Assembly: GCF_027533645.1 (NCBI RefSeq)
Contig: NZ_JAQAGY010000006.1
Coordinates: 186,001 to 250,000, forward strand
Direction of reading: 5' to 3'
Source: Paenibacillus caseinilyticus
GTDB lineage: Bacteria; Bacillota; Bacilli; Paenibacillales; NBRC-103111
DNA: 64,000 nucleotides
Shown: positions 8,282 through 15,536 of the stretch, one piece after another
How the letters are laid out: every line of letters begins with the position of its first letter
Numbering within the stretch: the stretch's first letter is position 1
Position numbers and translations under genes: made by a program
The notes under the pieces: generated by a model
Told to the model about the DNA's origin: nothing
Seen by the model: only the letters and a program-made list of their open reading frames with translations
Database searches by the model: none

Positions 8282-8606
8282 GTTGTCTCATCCTTTCCTT
8301 CAGCTCCGCCGGCGGCGGTGCGGCCTTTTTCTGCCATTCGTCGATCTCATCGAACCTCTTGAGGGTTCCTTCCCGAAGGGTGTCGTAGTAAATGCTCGTC
8401 TCGCTGGTTTTCCCAAGCAGGTGAGCGATCTTGGGCGGCCATTCACTGTTTTGGATATGAACGTCCAGGTTGGAATGGACCTCTTCCGATGATGCTTCGG
8501 CCAGAAGCCTCTGCCATTCGAGCAAGATCCCCTCGTCCATGACTTCGAATTGCGGATAATGTCTGCGGATCCGCTTGAACAGTTTCGCAATCTCGCCTAG
8601 TGTCAT
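8259..8606 (-). CDS. Helicase loader/inhibitor, G39P type
   Basis: The 115-aa protein has the compact helical N-terminal domain of the SPP1 gp39-like family (MTLGEIAKLFKRIRRHYPQF, then LEWQRLLAEASSEEVHSNLD, WPPKIAHLL), followed by a charged C-terminal tail (KAAPPPAELKERMRQLAASR) of the kind that contacts helicase. In SPP1, G39P binds the initiator and the DnaB-type helicase and delivers it to the origin. Gene order initiator - loader - helicase matches that role. The start ATG (8606) lies 15 nt past the initiator stop. The family call rests on pattern and synteny. Confidence 0.75.
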   Translation of the reverse strand: MTLGEIAKLFKRIRRHYPQFEVMDEGILLEWQRLLAEASSEEVHSNLDVHIQNSEWPPKIAHLLGKTSETSIYYDTLREGTLKRFDEIDEWQKKAAPPPAELKERMRQLAASRTH

Positions 8607-8620
8607 GCGTCCCGATCCTC

Positions 8621-9574
8621 CTAATCTTTGAATTGGTCAAGAAACTCCATGGCCTCTTCCAGCTTTGATTTGCCCTTCCGCAGCTGTGGTTCCTTTGGCG
8701 GCGCCTTGATCGGCTCCTCCAGCACTGCGGCAGGCTCGGGTGACACCGAACTCACGTTTTCCCAAGCGTCGTTGATCCCGCCGACGTAGTAGGTGAACGA
8801 GGACGGGGGCTTAAACTGGTTTTTTTTCTTAATTGCTCTTTGGCGCTTATCCTCGTAAAGGAGTCCCATAGTTCGGATGATAAAGGGGATCGGCATCCCC
8901 CCGGCGATCATCTTACCCATGGCTTCGCGCTCAGATGACCTGACGTGGATGTCCAGCTTATCGTGCAGCTTGCAGTACGCGTCAAGGATTTCAATCTGGC
9001 CCTTGAATATATCTTCTTCAGTGATAGTAGTAGTAATAGTAAGTCTTTTAGATATGCCACATGTGTCGTATCGCGCCCCCTGATATGCCATATCTGTCGT
9101 ATCTGAGGGGTTCTGATGTGCCACTTTTGGCATATCGGAATCGGTATGATATGCCATTTTTGGCATTTCGCCGCCCCCCTGATATGCCATATTTGTCGTA
9201 TCAGACGGTGGTAGATATTCCACATTTGGCGTATCTGATGCGCCATTTTTGGCGACTCGCATAGGCACATCTTTCTTGTTGTTCCGAACCTTGATGATTT
9301 CGCCACGGCCCGTTCGAACAGTTTGGATGTAGTTCTCATGCTTGAGCCGGTCCATGTTACGCTGGACGGTCCGGCTGCTGCTGTGAAGCTCACTTGCAAT
9401 GCGTTCGTGCTTGACCGGGGCCCCGTTATGTACGAACCCCCAGCGTATGCCCTGCTCATCGACACTCTCGGTGGTGACAGCGTCGATGCACCAGAGGAAT
9501 TCCCATACCGCAGGCCCAAGGCGCTCCTTGTGGTCGAACAGCCCGCGTGAAACGGGCATCGGTTGTTCTGGCAT
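8621..9574 (-). CDS. Phage replication initiator, O-like, with internal iterons
   Basis: A 317-aa protein. Residues about 15-100 form a winged helix-turn-helix (RIASELHSSSRTVQRNMDRL, then the wing IQTVRTGRGEIIKV). Residues about 105-175 are a repetitive 11-residue linker (SDTTNMAYQ, GEMPKMAYH, SDMPKVAHQ, SDTTDMAYQ) encoded by seven DNA iterons. The C-terminal part is helical and charged and probably recruits the loader. ATG at 9574 is 8 nt after GGGAG. Location just before a helicase loader and helicase, plus origin-like repeats inside the gene, matches lambda O-type and SPP1-type initiators. It should bind the repeats and open the adjacent AT-rich segment. Confidence 0.8.
   Translation of the reverse strand: MPEQPMPVSRGLFDHKERLGPAVWEFLWCIDAVTTESVDEQGIRWGFVHNGAPVKHERIASELHSSSRTVQRNMDRLKHENYIQTVRTGRGEIIKVRNNKKDVPMRVAKNGASDTPNVEYLPPSDTTNMAYQGGGEMPKMAYHTDSDMPKVAHQNPSDTTDMAYQGARYDTCGISKRLTITTTITEEDIFKGQIEILDAYCKLHDKLDIHVRSSEREAMGKMIAGGMPIPFIIRTMGLLYEDKRQRAIKKKNQFKPPSSFTYYVGGINDAWENVSSVSPEPAAVLEEPIKAPPKEPQLRKGKSKLEEAMEFLDQFKD
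9051..9258. repeat. Seven 22-bp dyad iterons, probable phage origin
   Basis: Seven imperfect copies start at 9051, 9082, 9115, 9148, 9181, 9214 and 9237. Each is GATATGCCA, a 4-nt centre, then TGKCRTATC, so every copy is itself a dyad. Start-to-start distances are 31, 33, 33, 33, 33 and 23 bp, close to three helical turns for most. The segment on the left (about 9005-9050) is AT-rich and holds repeated AGTAGTAGTAATAGTAAG, a fit for a duplex-unwinding element. Initiator genes of several temperate phages contain their own origin. The copies translate to an 11-aa repeat, so protein-level selection is a possible alternative. Confidence 0.8.
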
Positions 9575-9725
9575 GTGCATCACTCCCTATGCCGCCTAAG
9601 CTCTGTGCTACGGATGTCAGGTCAGAGGACTATTTGAGATAACCAAACACACCAACTCCTTTCTGATGCTTAAGCGCATCTCTGAGGGTCTGCATCAGCA
9701 GGCCCTAATCAGATATGCTCAAACA

Positions 9726-10010
9726 TCAGAGGTTGACGTGATGCTCCTTGCCAATATCAGTGCCGAGAGGTATACTGAATTCAGATGGAAATTCATAAGT
9801 TAAACTGATCAAGTCGCCCCCCCAGGCGGCTTTTTCGTTTTTCACGGAGCATTCCGCGAGGATCCGGTCCGTCATCAGTCCGATCGTCTCCTGAGCTCTG
9901 CAGTCCGCTACCAGTTGCCGTACCTGGCGCCCCTTCAGAATACCCGTCGCGTAAACCGCGCCACCTTCCAAGCCAATCTCGCGAAGCATTGCCAAAAATT
10001 TATCGTTCAC
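9726..10010 (-). CDS. Phage protein, unknown
   Basis: A 94-aa protein beginning with GTG, 7 nt after GGAGGTG, overlapping the preceding gene by 11 nt. The N-terminal half is helical (KFLAMLREIGLEGGAVYATG); the C-terminus is more strand-like (GDLISLTYEFPSEFSIPLG). No family recognised. The interval down to the initiator gene (9575-9725) holds only very short frames. Confidence 0.55.
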   Translation of the reverse strand: MNDKFLAMLREIGLEGGAVYATGILKGRQVRQLVADCRAQETIGLMTDRILAECSVKNEKAAWGGDLISLTYEFPSEFSIPLGTDIGKEHHVNL

Positions 10011-10497
10011 CGCGCTTCACCTCCGCCTCGTGTTTTGCGATCATGCTCTTACGGTCGATCCCGAACTCTTCTTCGAGCACTCCCTGCAGAACCACAGCTT
10101 TCTCCATGACGTCTCGCATTTCTTGCCAGACCCGTTCAGCGCTTTCCTTGCGCTTTGTCGGGTCGATGTGTTTTGCCATGGCCAACCCCCCTAATGCTTG
10201 TTCTAGTTCGTTGATTTCCTTCAGCAGCACATCTTTTAGGGCAGCTGGGTGGAGGTCGAGGTTCGGGAGGTCATCCAGAATGTTGGAAATGAAACCGCCT
10301 GTCCGCTCATCGGCTATTTTAAGAGCAAACTTCCAGCACATTCGTGCAAGTACCGGCTCTAATGCTGGAGGAAGCTCACGGCTTCCGGATTCTACCTTTG
10401 CCAGTGTTGTGCGATCCATGGGAAGCTGTTTGGCCAGCTCGTCCTGTGTCAATCGATTGGACTTGCGATAATCGTGAATTGCTTGTCCGATGCTCAT
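10000..10497 (-). CDS. XRE-family DNA-binding regulator
   Basis: A 165-aa protein with an N-terminal lambda-repressor-like helix-turn-helix: IGQAIHDYRKSNRLTQDELA, then MDRTTLAKVESGSRELPP. The rest is a long helical region (LKDVLLKEINELEQALGG ... VLQGVLEEEFGIDRKSM) that probably dimerises. ATG at 10497 lies after GAAAGGAA; the longer frame to 10599 has no ribosome binding site. Inside the early operon it is likely a second regulator or a Cro/anti-repressor-type protein distinct from the CI-like repressor at 11587. Confidence 0.75.
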   Translation of the reverse strand: MSIGQAIHDYRKSNRLTQDELAKQLPMDRTTLAKVESGSRELPPALEPVLARMCWKFALKIADERTGGFISNILDDLPNLDLHPAALKDVLLKEINELEQALGGLAMAKHIDPTKRKESAERVWQEMRDVMEKAVVLQGVLEEEFGIDRKSMIAKHEAEVKRGER

Positions 10498-10663
10498 GGT
10501 AATCATTCCTTTCACAGATGGTGTGTAAATTGTGGCAACAAAGTCACTAAAAGGAGCTCGATATGTGACAGACTTTATGTGTACTATTGAGTTGTACATA
10601 ACCGGTACTTGACCGATTTCCCTTGCCGCCTAATGCCGATCCCCACGGTAGTGGGCCCATTTT

Positions 10664-10852
10664 TTATGAAGCGTTCGTGCTCCGCAGTTCCTGCTCGAGC
10701 TCCCATTTTTGAATCGAAGCCTCACGAAACAAGATCCGATTCCCAACACGGAAATGTGGGAGTTCCTTCTTTCGAACCATCGTGTAAACGGTGTCGTGGT
10801 GAACACCCCAGCGATCGGCTAACTCAAAAACGGTTAATCTTTTTTCACTCAT
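10664..10852 (-). CDS. Excisionase-like MerR/HTH_17 DNA-binding protein
   Basis: A 62-aa winged-helix protein of the excisionase (HTH_17) type: LTVFELADRWGVHHDTVYTM, VRKKELPHFRVGNRILFREA, SIQKWELEQ. Such proteins bind att arms and bias the integrase towards excision, or act as small regulators. ATG at 10852 follows AAAGGAG. It is in the lytic-direction operon, as expected for a Xis. The gap to the next gene (10498-10663) holds a plus-strand CCCAC-GGTA-GTGGG hairpin with a T-run and nothing coding. Confidence 0.8.
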   Translation of the reverse strand: MSEKRLTVFELADRWGVHHDTVYTMVRKKELPHFRVGNRILFREASIQKWELEQELRSTNAS

Positions 10853-10886
10853 AATTGATTTGCTCCTTTAGGAAGAATATGGAGTG

Positions 10887-11126
10887 TTATAAGCTGCCAC
10901 TGTGGTTCCAGTTGTCTGCAGCCGCTTTTAGAATTGAAGCCACTAATCGTAGCTCGTTCGGTGTGCCTTGCTTTTTTTCGATTACATGAGAGATAAATCC
11001 AGAAGCTGTTTGAATCAATTCAATCGTTCGTGCAGAGGATGCCGGATTTGATGAGCCCTCTGTAGTTGCTGATATTTCTTCAAAAGAATCCGTAATTTCT
11101 TGCTTAGCCTCTTTTTCATTATCCAA
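10887..11126 (-). CDS. Phage early protein, unknown
   Basis: A 79-aa acidic protein starting with TTG 4-8 nt after GGAAGGTGAT. It has a Ser/Thr-rich N-terminal third and a helical C-terminus (TIELIQTASGFISHVIEKKQ, LRLVASILKAAADNW). It lies between the Cro-like gene and the excisionase-like gene. No family recognised. Confidence 0.55.
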   Translation of the reverse strand: MDNEKEAKQEITDSFEEISATTEGSSNPASSARTIELIQTASGFISHVIEKKQGTPNELRLVASILKAAADNWNHSGSL

Positions 11127-11131
11127 CTAGA

Positions 11132-11380
11132 TCACCTTCCTTTGGTTGTTATCCTCTCATGTTCGATAGAAAACAACTGCTCGAATTTCTTGTCATGAAA
11201 TGTGTGCAAAACTTTTGCAATAAAATCATGACCCAATGAAAACCGCTTATCAGTAGAAGGCAACTTTGCTCTCCATAACTGACTTCTCGATATGCCAATA
11301 TGAACGGCGAAATTCTGGTCTGTCATACCTGATTCACTCTGAAGTTCGCAAATAATGTTTTTTTTCAAAACCACTCGCAT
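11132..11380 (-). CDS. Cro-like DNA-binding protein
   Basis: An 82-aa helix-turn-helix protein: NIICELQSESGMTDQNFAVH, then IGISRSQLWRAKLPS as the recognition helix, and a short helical tail. It is the first gene of the leftward early operon and diverges from the CI-like repressor across a 200-bp control region, the place of Cro in lambdoid switches. ATG at 11380 follows AAAGGAGACAAGG; a longer frame to 11440 would run into the promoter. Expected to repress the repressor promoter. Confidence 0.7.
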   Translation of the reverse strand: MRVVLKKNIICELQSESGMTDQNFAVHIGISRSQLWRAKLPSTDKRFSLGHDFIAKVLHTFHDKKFEQLFSIEHERITTKGR

Positions 11381-11430
11381 ACACCCTTGTCTCCTTTCCT
11401 TTTCACGCTTGTAACACTTGACCCAAGAAG

Positions 11431-11459
11431 AATATACCACCGATGATACATATGTGCAA
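11431..11459 (-). promoter_or_regulatory. Early leftward promoter
   Basis: On the minus strand TTGCAC (11459-11454) and TATATT (11436-11431) are separated by exactly 17 nt, a near-consensus sigma-A promoter. It lies about 50 bp before the Cro-like gene and would drive the whole early operon. Confidence 0.75.
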
Positions 11460-11586
11460 CATAATTTTTACCACATTGAAACGAATTGTTTGTTCTTATC
11501 ATTATTGCTCTAAGTTGTTTCATGTTTGGCACATTTCTGCTAAGATATAATACATCGCACTAGTTGAAGAGGTGAGGAAATAAGTT
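11460..11586 (+). promoter_or_regulatory. Repressor control region
   Basis: An AT-rich intergenic stretch between the divergent cro-like and CI-like genes. A TATAAT hexamer (about 11544-11549) lies some 40 bp before the repressor start, with a poor TTTGGC-type -35. AAAC and GTTT half-sites around GAATT (about 11479-11491) are an operator candidate. Confidence 0.5.
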
Positions 11587-12012
11587 ATGAATCTACAGGA
11601 ATTTGGCGCATATTTCGCCCAATTGAGATTGAAAAGTGGGTATCGAAGCCAACGTGAACTTGCAGATAAAGTGGGGCTTAGTAATGCCACGATAAATAGA
11701 ATTGAGGCTGGAGCTCACAAAGCATCGCCTGAAACTCTAATGCAAATTGCTCCACATCTTAAAAACGTAACATATGAAGAATTAGCGGAAAAAATGGGAT
11801 ATATGAGCAATCACTTTTCCGCTATCCGAGAAATAATCCAAAATAGCATGGATGCACAATCTCCAGGTGCCCCAAAAGTTGATATTGAAGTTGATCCAGG
11901 CGTTGAGTTTATTATGCGAGCCAAGAATGATCTATCCCCTGAAGCGTATGAGCAGTTTCTAAAGATGGTTAAAAAAATGAAAAAGGCATTTGAAGAAGAC
12001 GATACTAATTAA
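11587..12012 (+). CDS. CI-like phage repressor (XRE family)
   Basis: A 141-aa protein: N-terminal XRE helix-turn-helix (FGAYFAQLRLKSGYRSQREL, LSNATINRIEAGAHKASPET, then LMQIAPHLKNVTYEELAEKM) and an acidic C-terminal tail of about 65 aa (LSPEAYEQFLKMVKKMKKAF). It lacks a LexA-type autoprotease domain, so induction probably runs through the ImmA/IrrE-type metalloprotease encoded next, as in ICEBs1. ATG follows GAGGTGAGG. It is the first gene of the rightward lysogeny module. Confidence 0.85.
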   Translation: MNLQEFGAYFAQLRLKSGYRSQRELADKVGLSNATINRIEAGAHKASPETLMQIAPHLKNVTYEELAEKMGYMSNHFSAIREIIQNSMDAQSPGAPKVDIEVDPGVEFIMRAKNDLSPEAYEQFLKMVKKMKKAFEEDDTN

Positions 12013-12092
12013 ATTGATAAAATAAAAATATACATACTATCTACTATCTCTACTAAATTGATAATAATAAAATATATATACTAACCCTACAG
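12011..12092 (+). repeat. Imperfect tandem duplication before the ImmA-type gene
   Basis: Two related AT-rich units begin with AAATTGATAA at about 12011 and 12055 and continue with TATAYATACTA. The unit is about 44 bp. It sits in the leader of the protease gene and may have displaced its start signals. Confidence 0.5.
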
Positions 12093-12197
12093 ATAAAACT
12101 CACACGGAAGAGGCTGAGTACGATTCAACCGTCAACTAGTTCAGTCACAATTGCCAAACCGAGATTCGCAGAGATAAATAAAATCGCCGCGGCTATC

Positions 12198-13199
12198 TTG
12201 GCTGAGTTCGGTAACCCAAATCCCCCCATCGATCTAAACAAGATCGTTGAGGGCCGCGGCTGGAAAGTTCTTTATGACGAACTAAAGGGCCCTGATGGGT
12301 ATATGATGAAACTCGGATCCAAATTTGGTATCTTTATTGCTACTGACATGAATAAGAAGAAGTATAGTAACACAATCATCGAGAGAAGACAGACCTGGAC
12401 GCTGGCCCATGAGATCGGTCACATCATACTGCATGGTGATTTTGTCCTTAATACCCAGGAGGCCCCGAACGCTCTTGATGAAATAACGAAAAAACACATG
12501 GAGGTCGAAGCCAACTGGTTCGCTTCACGGCTTTTGATGCCTGATTACGTATTTAAAAATCCCGCCGACTTGAACCCGAAAAATCTGGCTGATAAATGTG
12601 ATGTTAATTACTCAGCGGCCAGCAAACGGCTAGAGAAACTTGATGAAGCAGTATTGACTAAGATGTTTGCTGAATTGCAGGAAAATGTTGTCCCTTTCCC
12701 AAAATTCACTGACAATTTTATGGATGGTTATGAGGAAGTTACCTTCGTATCTGAAGAGATCGATCTTGACCTTTCCCTTCAGTTTGATCGTCCTATAAGT
12801 TCTTTTTTAGATTACGTGAATGAGTATCACAAAGAAGCAGCCGTGGGGGTAGACATGTCGAATCCATACAACATATATCCAACAGACGATGATGATCGTT
12901 TTCTTGAATGTATTCAATGCCATAACACAGAATTTTCGGAGTATGCCACCTATTGTAAAATGTGTGGATGTTCCTTGTATAATACCTGTACTTCTGAGAC
13001 TTCTCCTTGTTCCGGACTTAAAGTTCCATCGGATGCAAGATACTGTGAATCATGCGGGAGTGTGACTCTGCTTGTTAAAGAAAATGTAATCAAAAACTGG
13101 ATTGATCTCTTTAATGAATATTTTGACGTTTCAGAAGGTCTTAAGTCGTCCAGTGATGGTAAGCAGATTAATATTTTCGATAAGAAGTCTTGGGAGTGA
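12198..13199 (+). CDS. ImmA/IrrE-type metalloprotease with C-terminal zinc ribbons
   Basis: A 333-aa protein from the only canonical start in frame (TTG at 12198). Residues 66-80 carry the zinc-protease motif HEIGHIILHG, with the third ligand probably in EVEANWFASRLLMP. In ICEBs1-type switches ImmA cleaves the XRE repressor, which here is the gene just upstream. Beyond residue 230 are CxxC pairs (CIQCHN, CKMCGC, CESCG) that look like one or two zinc ribbons, an extra module not present in plain ImmA. Coding-like sequence (IAKPRFAEINKIAAAILAEF) extends upstream of the TTG as far as an ATT at 12150 or 12123, so the real N-terminus is probably longer. Confidence 0.85.
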   Translation: MAEFGNPNPPIDLNKIVEGRGWKVLYDELKGPDGYMMKLGSKFGIFIATDMNKKKYSNTIIERRQTWTLAHEIGHIILHGDFVLNTQEAPNALDEITKKHMEVEANWFASRLLMPDYVFKNPADLNPKNLADKCDVNYSAASKRLEKLDEAVLTKMFAELQENVVPFPKFTDNFMDGYEEVTFVSEEIDLDLSLQFDRPISSFLDYVNEYHKEAAVGVDMSNPYNIYPTDDDDRFLECIQCHNTEFSEYATYCKMCGCSLYNTCTSETSPCSGLKVPSDARYCESCGSVTLLVKENVIKNWIDLFNEYFDVSEGLKSSSDGKQINIFDKKSWE

Positions 13200-13208
13200 T
13201 TCAGGTTT

Positions 13209-14393
13209 ATGGCAAGAATCCGAAAACGTGGAAAGAACTCTTTCTTACTAATTGTGGAATTAGGATACGATGCCAAGGGAAAAAGAATTCAAAAGACAAA
13301 GACTATTAAGGCCAAGGGGCCCAGGGAGGCCGAGAAGGAGTTAGCTAGATTTGTAGTGGAGGTCGAATCCGGTGAGTACATAGATCCAGGTAAGATGTCA
13401 TTCGGACAGTTCGTTCAGCACTGGAGAGAGAAATTCGTAGAACAGAATTTAGAAGAAACATCCATAAAGAATTATCTGTTCCACGTTAACAAGAGAATTC
13501 TCCCCCAGTTTGACAATAAACGAATCGATCAGATAAGAACAATCGAGATCCAAGACTTTCTATATGGTCTCAGTAAGCCAGGATCGCGTGCAGACGGGAA
13601 ACTTGAAGGGCTAGGACCATCTTCTCTAGCTTACATTTATCGCGTCCTACAAAGCATATTTTCAAAGGCAGTGGAGTGGAAGGTTATCAAAGAGAATCCC
13701 ATGATCGGGGTCACAAAGCCGAAGGAAACATCGAAGGAAATGGAAGTATACAGCGAAGAAGAAGTTGTCGAGCTTTTCGAGGCATTACAAAATGAAAAAA
13801 TTCACCTTAGGACTATGATCTCTCTTGCGCTAACTACCGGCCTTCGCCGAGCTGAAATCATTGGGCTTGAGTGGAAACACATCAATCTAGAAAAAGGAAC
13901 GTTGGAGGTGCGGCAGAGCATCCCTCTGATGAAGAACGGTCAGCCGGTTATCAAGTCGCCGAAAACCAGAAGTTCGATCAGAAACGTCTCTCTTCCTGAA
14001 TCTGTAGTAGAGGAGTTAAGAGAATATCAGTTATTCCGAAAAAAGGAGCGCCTCAAGGTTTACGATAAATGGGAGGGTGACCCCGACCGCTCTTTCGTAT
14101 TCGCTGGTTGGTCTGGACGACCGTTGAATCAGAAGACACCAGGTGACTGGTGGAGGGATTTTCACAAGAGAAATCCGCAGTTGAAATTCATTCGATTCCA
14201 TGATCTTAGGCATACTTCTGCAACCCTCCTCATTAACCAAGGGGTTCATGCTAAAATTATTTCTCAACGCCTGGGACATTCAAAAATAGGGACGACAATG
14301 AATGTTTACGGGCACGTGATCGAGTCAGCTGACCGTGCCGCGGCGACTAAATTTGACTCGTTATTTTACAAGAGAAAACCAAAAACAAGATAA
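13209..14393 (+). CDS. int: Tyrosine recombinase, phage integrase
   Basis: A 394-aa integrase with three expected parts: an N-terminal arm-binding domain (MARIRKRGKNSFLLIVELGY ... TIKAKGPREAEKELARFV), a SAM-like core-binding domain (MSFGQFVQHWREKFV), and a catalytic domain with TGLRRAEIIGLEWKH (first Arg), HDLRHTSATLL (His-x-x-Arg), LGHSKIGTTMNVYGH (His and nucleophile Tyr near residue 369). All catalytic residues are present. It lies 9 nt after the protease stop and is probably co-transcribed with the repressor. It should recombine attP with a chromosomal attB; the repeats near 16.3-16.6 kb are candidate arm sites. Confidence 0.93.
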   Translation: MARIRKRGKNSFLLIVELGYDAKGKRIQKTKTIKAKGPREAEKELARFVVEVESGEYIDPGKMSFGQFVQHWREKFVEQNLEETSIKNYLFHVNKRILPQFDNKRIDQIRTIEIQDFLYGLSKPGSRADGKLEGLGPSSLAYIYRVLQSIFSKAVEWKVIKENPMIGVTKPKETSKEMEVYSEEEVVELFEALQNEKIHLRTMISLALTTGLRRAEIIGLEWKHINLEKGTLEVRQSIPLMKNGQPVIKSPKTRSSIRNVSLPESVVEELREYQLFRKKERLKVYDKWEGDPDRSFVFAGWSGRPLNQKTPGDWWRDFHKRNPQLKFIRFHDLRHTSATLLINQGVHAKIISQRLGHSKIGTTMNVYGHVIESADRAAATKFDSLFYKRKPKTR

Positions 14394-14395
14394 AC

Positions 14396-14445
14396 AAAAA
14401 AAAGATGAATTCCCTCTTATCGAAAGGGTTATTCATCTTTTACTT
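14396..14445. terminator. Bidirectional terminator after integrase
   Basis: AAAGATGAAT and ATTCATCTTT form a 10-bp stem with an inner CCCT/AGGG helix. An A-run precedes it and a T-rich tract follows, so it can end both int and the convergent cargo operon. It overlaps the last codons of the cargo gene. Confidence 0.75.
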
Positions 14446-15508
14446 TTATTTCTATTTCGTCAATTTCCAACCTTAAAAGTCTCCCGCTCTTATCATAAAT
14501 GATATAACCACTTATTGTGACCATCTCGTTAAGAAATTCTTTTATTTCTTCAGGAGTTACAGGCTTTAAAAATAGACATCTAATCTCATCATGCACTATA
14601 TTATTATACTTTAGTGGTCTTGCAATCAACATTTTATTATGGACGTCAGCCACTCCAATAACTGCGGTCCCTTCAATATACTCTGTTGAAGGCAATAGCT
14701 TTTTTGCGTGCTCTGTTAAGATTTTTCTAGTAGTTTTATCGGTTCTAATTATTTTTTCAGAAACCCCTATATCGTTACCCTCTATACTAACAAAATCTAT
14801 TGACGATCTATTAGATGGAGCAAGTTCTTTTGCGTAATGTATTATTTTTATTACTTCTTTGTCTTCAAAATCTGCCATTAGTTCCGTTAGAGCATTCTCA
14901 TTATGGACAGAAGCAATCGCTTTAACCAATACCTTCATGCTTTGAGTTGCAGCCCTAGAATCTTCTATTGCGTTTTTAAATTTATCCCAAGGATCTTGCT
15001 CTTCTGGTGAAAAGAGTTCCATTTGGTTACTCTGTTCTTCAATCTCAATATTAATATCTGGCTTTTTCAATCCCAGCTTTAAACTTCCTGCAGCCGTTGC
15101 AACTAAATTAAACGAAGGGATATCAGAGTTTTTTTTCTTTATTCCTTTCTTATGTTCAATCAAACTTATTACATTCCTATTGGCGTTATTTAATTTTGTA
15201 AGAAAGTTGCCCACTTGGCCAATTGGGCCCTTCCCTCCTTCGAAATCTTCACCCTCTATCCTAATCCAAAGGTCTGCACTATTATCTGTCTCAGAACTTG
15301 GTTTAAAATTAACACCTGTCTCTTGTGATAGTAGGTTAGAGAGTTGATTCTCCAATCGATCAACAACGAAAACAGCTGAAGGTTCATAAAATCCTAACAC
15401 ATTAGGTTGATCTTGAAATTTGGATCTTAGATTCTCTAAACTCTTCCTAGCCTTTTTCAATTGGGCGATTGTCTCATAAATAATATTTCCGCTTATAAGA
15501 TTATCCAT
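14429..15508 (-). CDS. Unknown 359-aa partner of the nucleotidyltransferase-like gene
   Basis: A soluble protein, second gene of a two-gene operon. ATG at 15508 lies 8 nt after GGGGGTGAT and 28 nt past the upstream stop. Residues 1-60 are helical (YETIAQLKKARKSLENLRSK); the middle holds a Gly-rich hinge and an acidic stretch (INIEIEEQSNQMELFSPEEQ); the C-terminal 150 residues are strand-rich (SIDFVSIEGNDIGVS, TAVIGVADVHNKMLIARPLK, EIRCLFLK). No catalytic motif is evident. Placement between integrase and right att region, AT-rich composition and tight coupling to a nucleotidyltransferase-like gene suggest a cargo defence or toxin-antitoxin pair. I cannot name the family. Confidence 0.7.
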   Translation of the reverse strand: MDNLISGNIIYETIAQLKKARKSLENLRSKFQDQPNVLGFYEPSAVFVVDRLENQLSNLLSQETGVNFKPSSETDNSADLWIRIEGEDFEGGKGPIGQVGNFLTKLNNANRNVISLIEHKKGIKKKNSDIPSFNLVATAAGSLKLGLKKPDINIEIEEQSNQMELFSPEEQDPWDKFKNAIEDSRAATQSMKVLVKAIASVHNENALTELMADFEDKEVIKIIHYAKELAPSNRSSIDFVSIEGNDIGVSEKIIRTDKTTRKILTEHAKKLLPSTEYIEGTAVIGVADVHNKMLIARPLKYNNIVHDEIRCLFLKPVTPEEIKEFLNEMVTISGYIIYDKSGRLLRLEIDEIEIKVKDE

Positions 15509-15536
15509 AAATTACATCACCCCCATTAACAATTAT

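Noticed and set aside
9051..9258. Reading the seven repeats as a CRISPR array
   Set aside because: Repeats are imperfect dyads with 1-11 bp between them and lie inside a protein-coding frame; there are no unique spacers of 30 bp and no cas genes.
9584..9725. A 21-codon frame between the initiator and the 94-aa gene
   Set aside because: No convincing ribosome binding site or recognisable content.
9814..9843. Hairpin-like CGCC...GGCG followed by a T-rich run on the plus strand
   Set aside because: It lies inside a minus-strand gene with a good ribosome binding site, and no plus-strand transcript is expected there.
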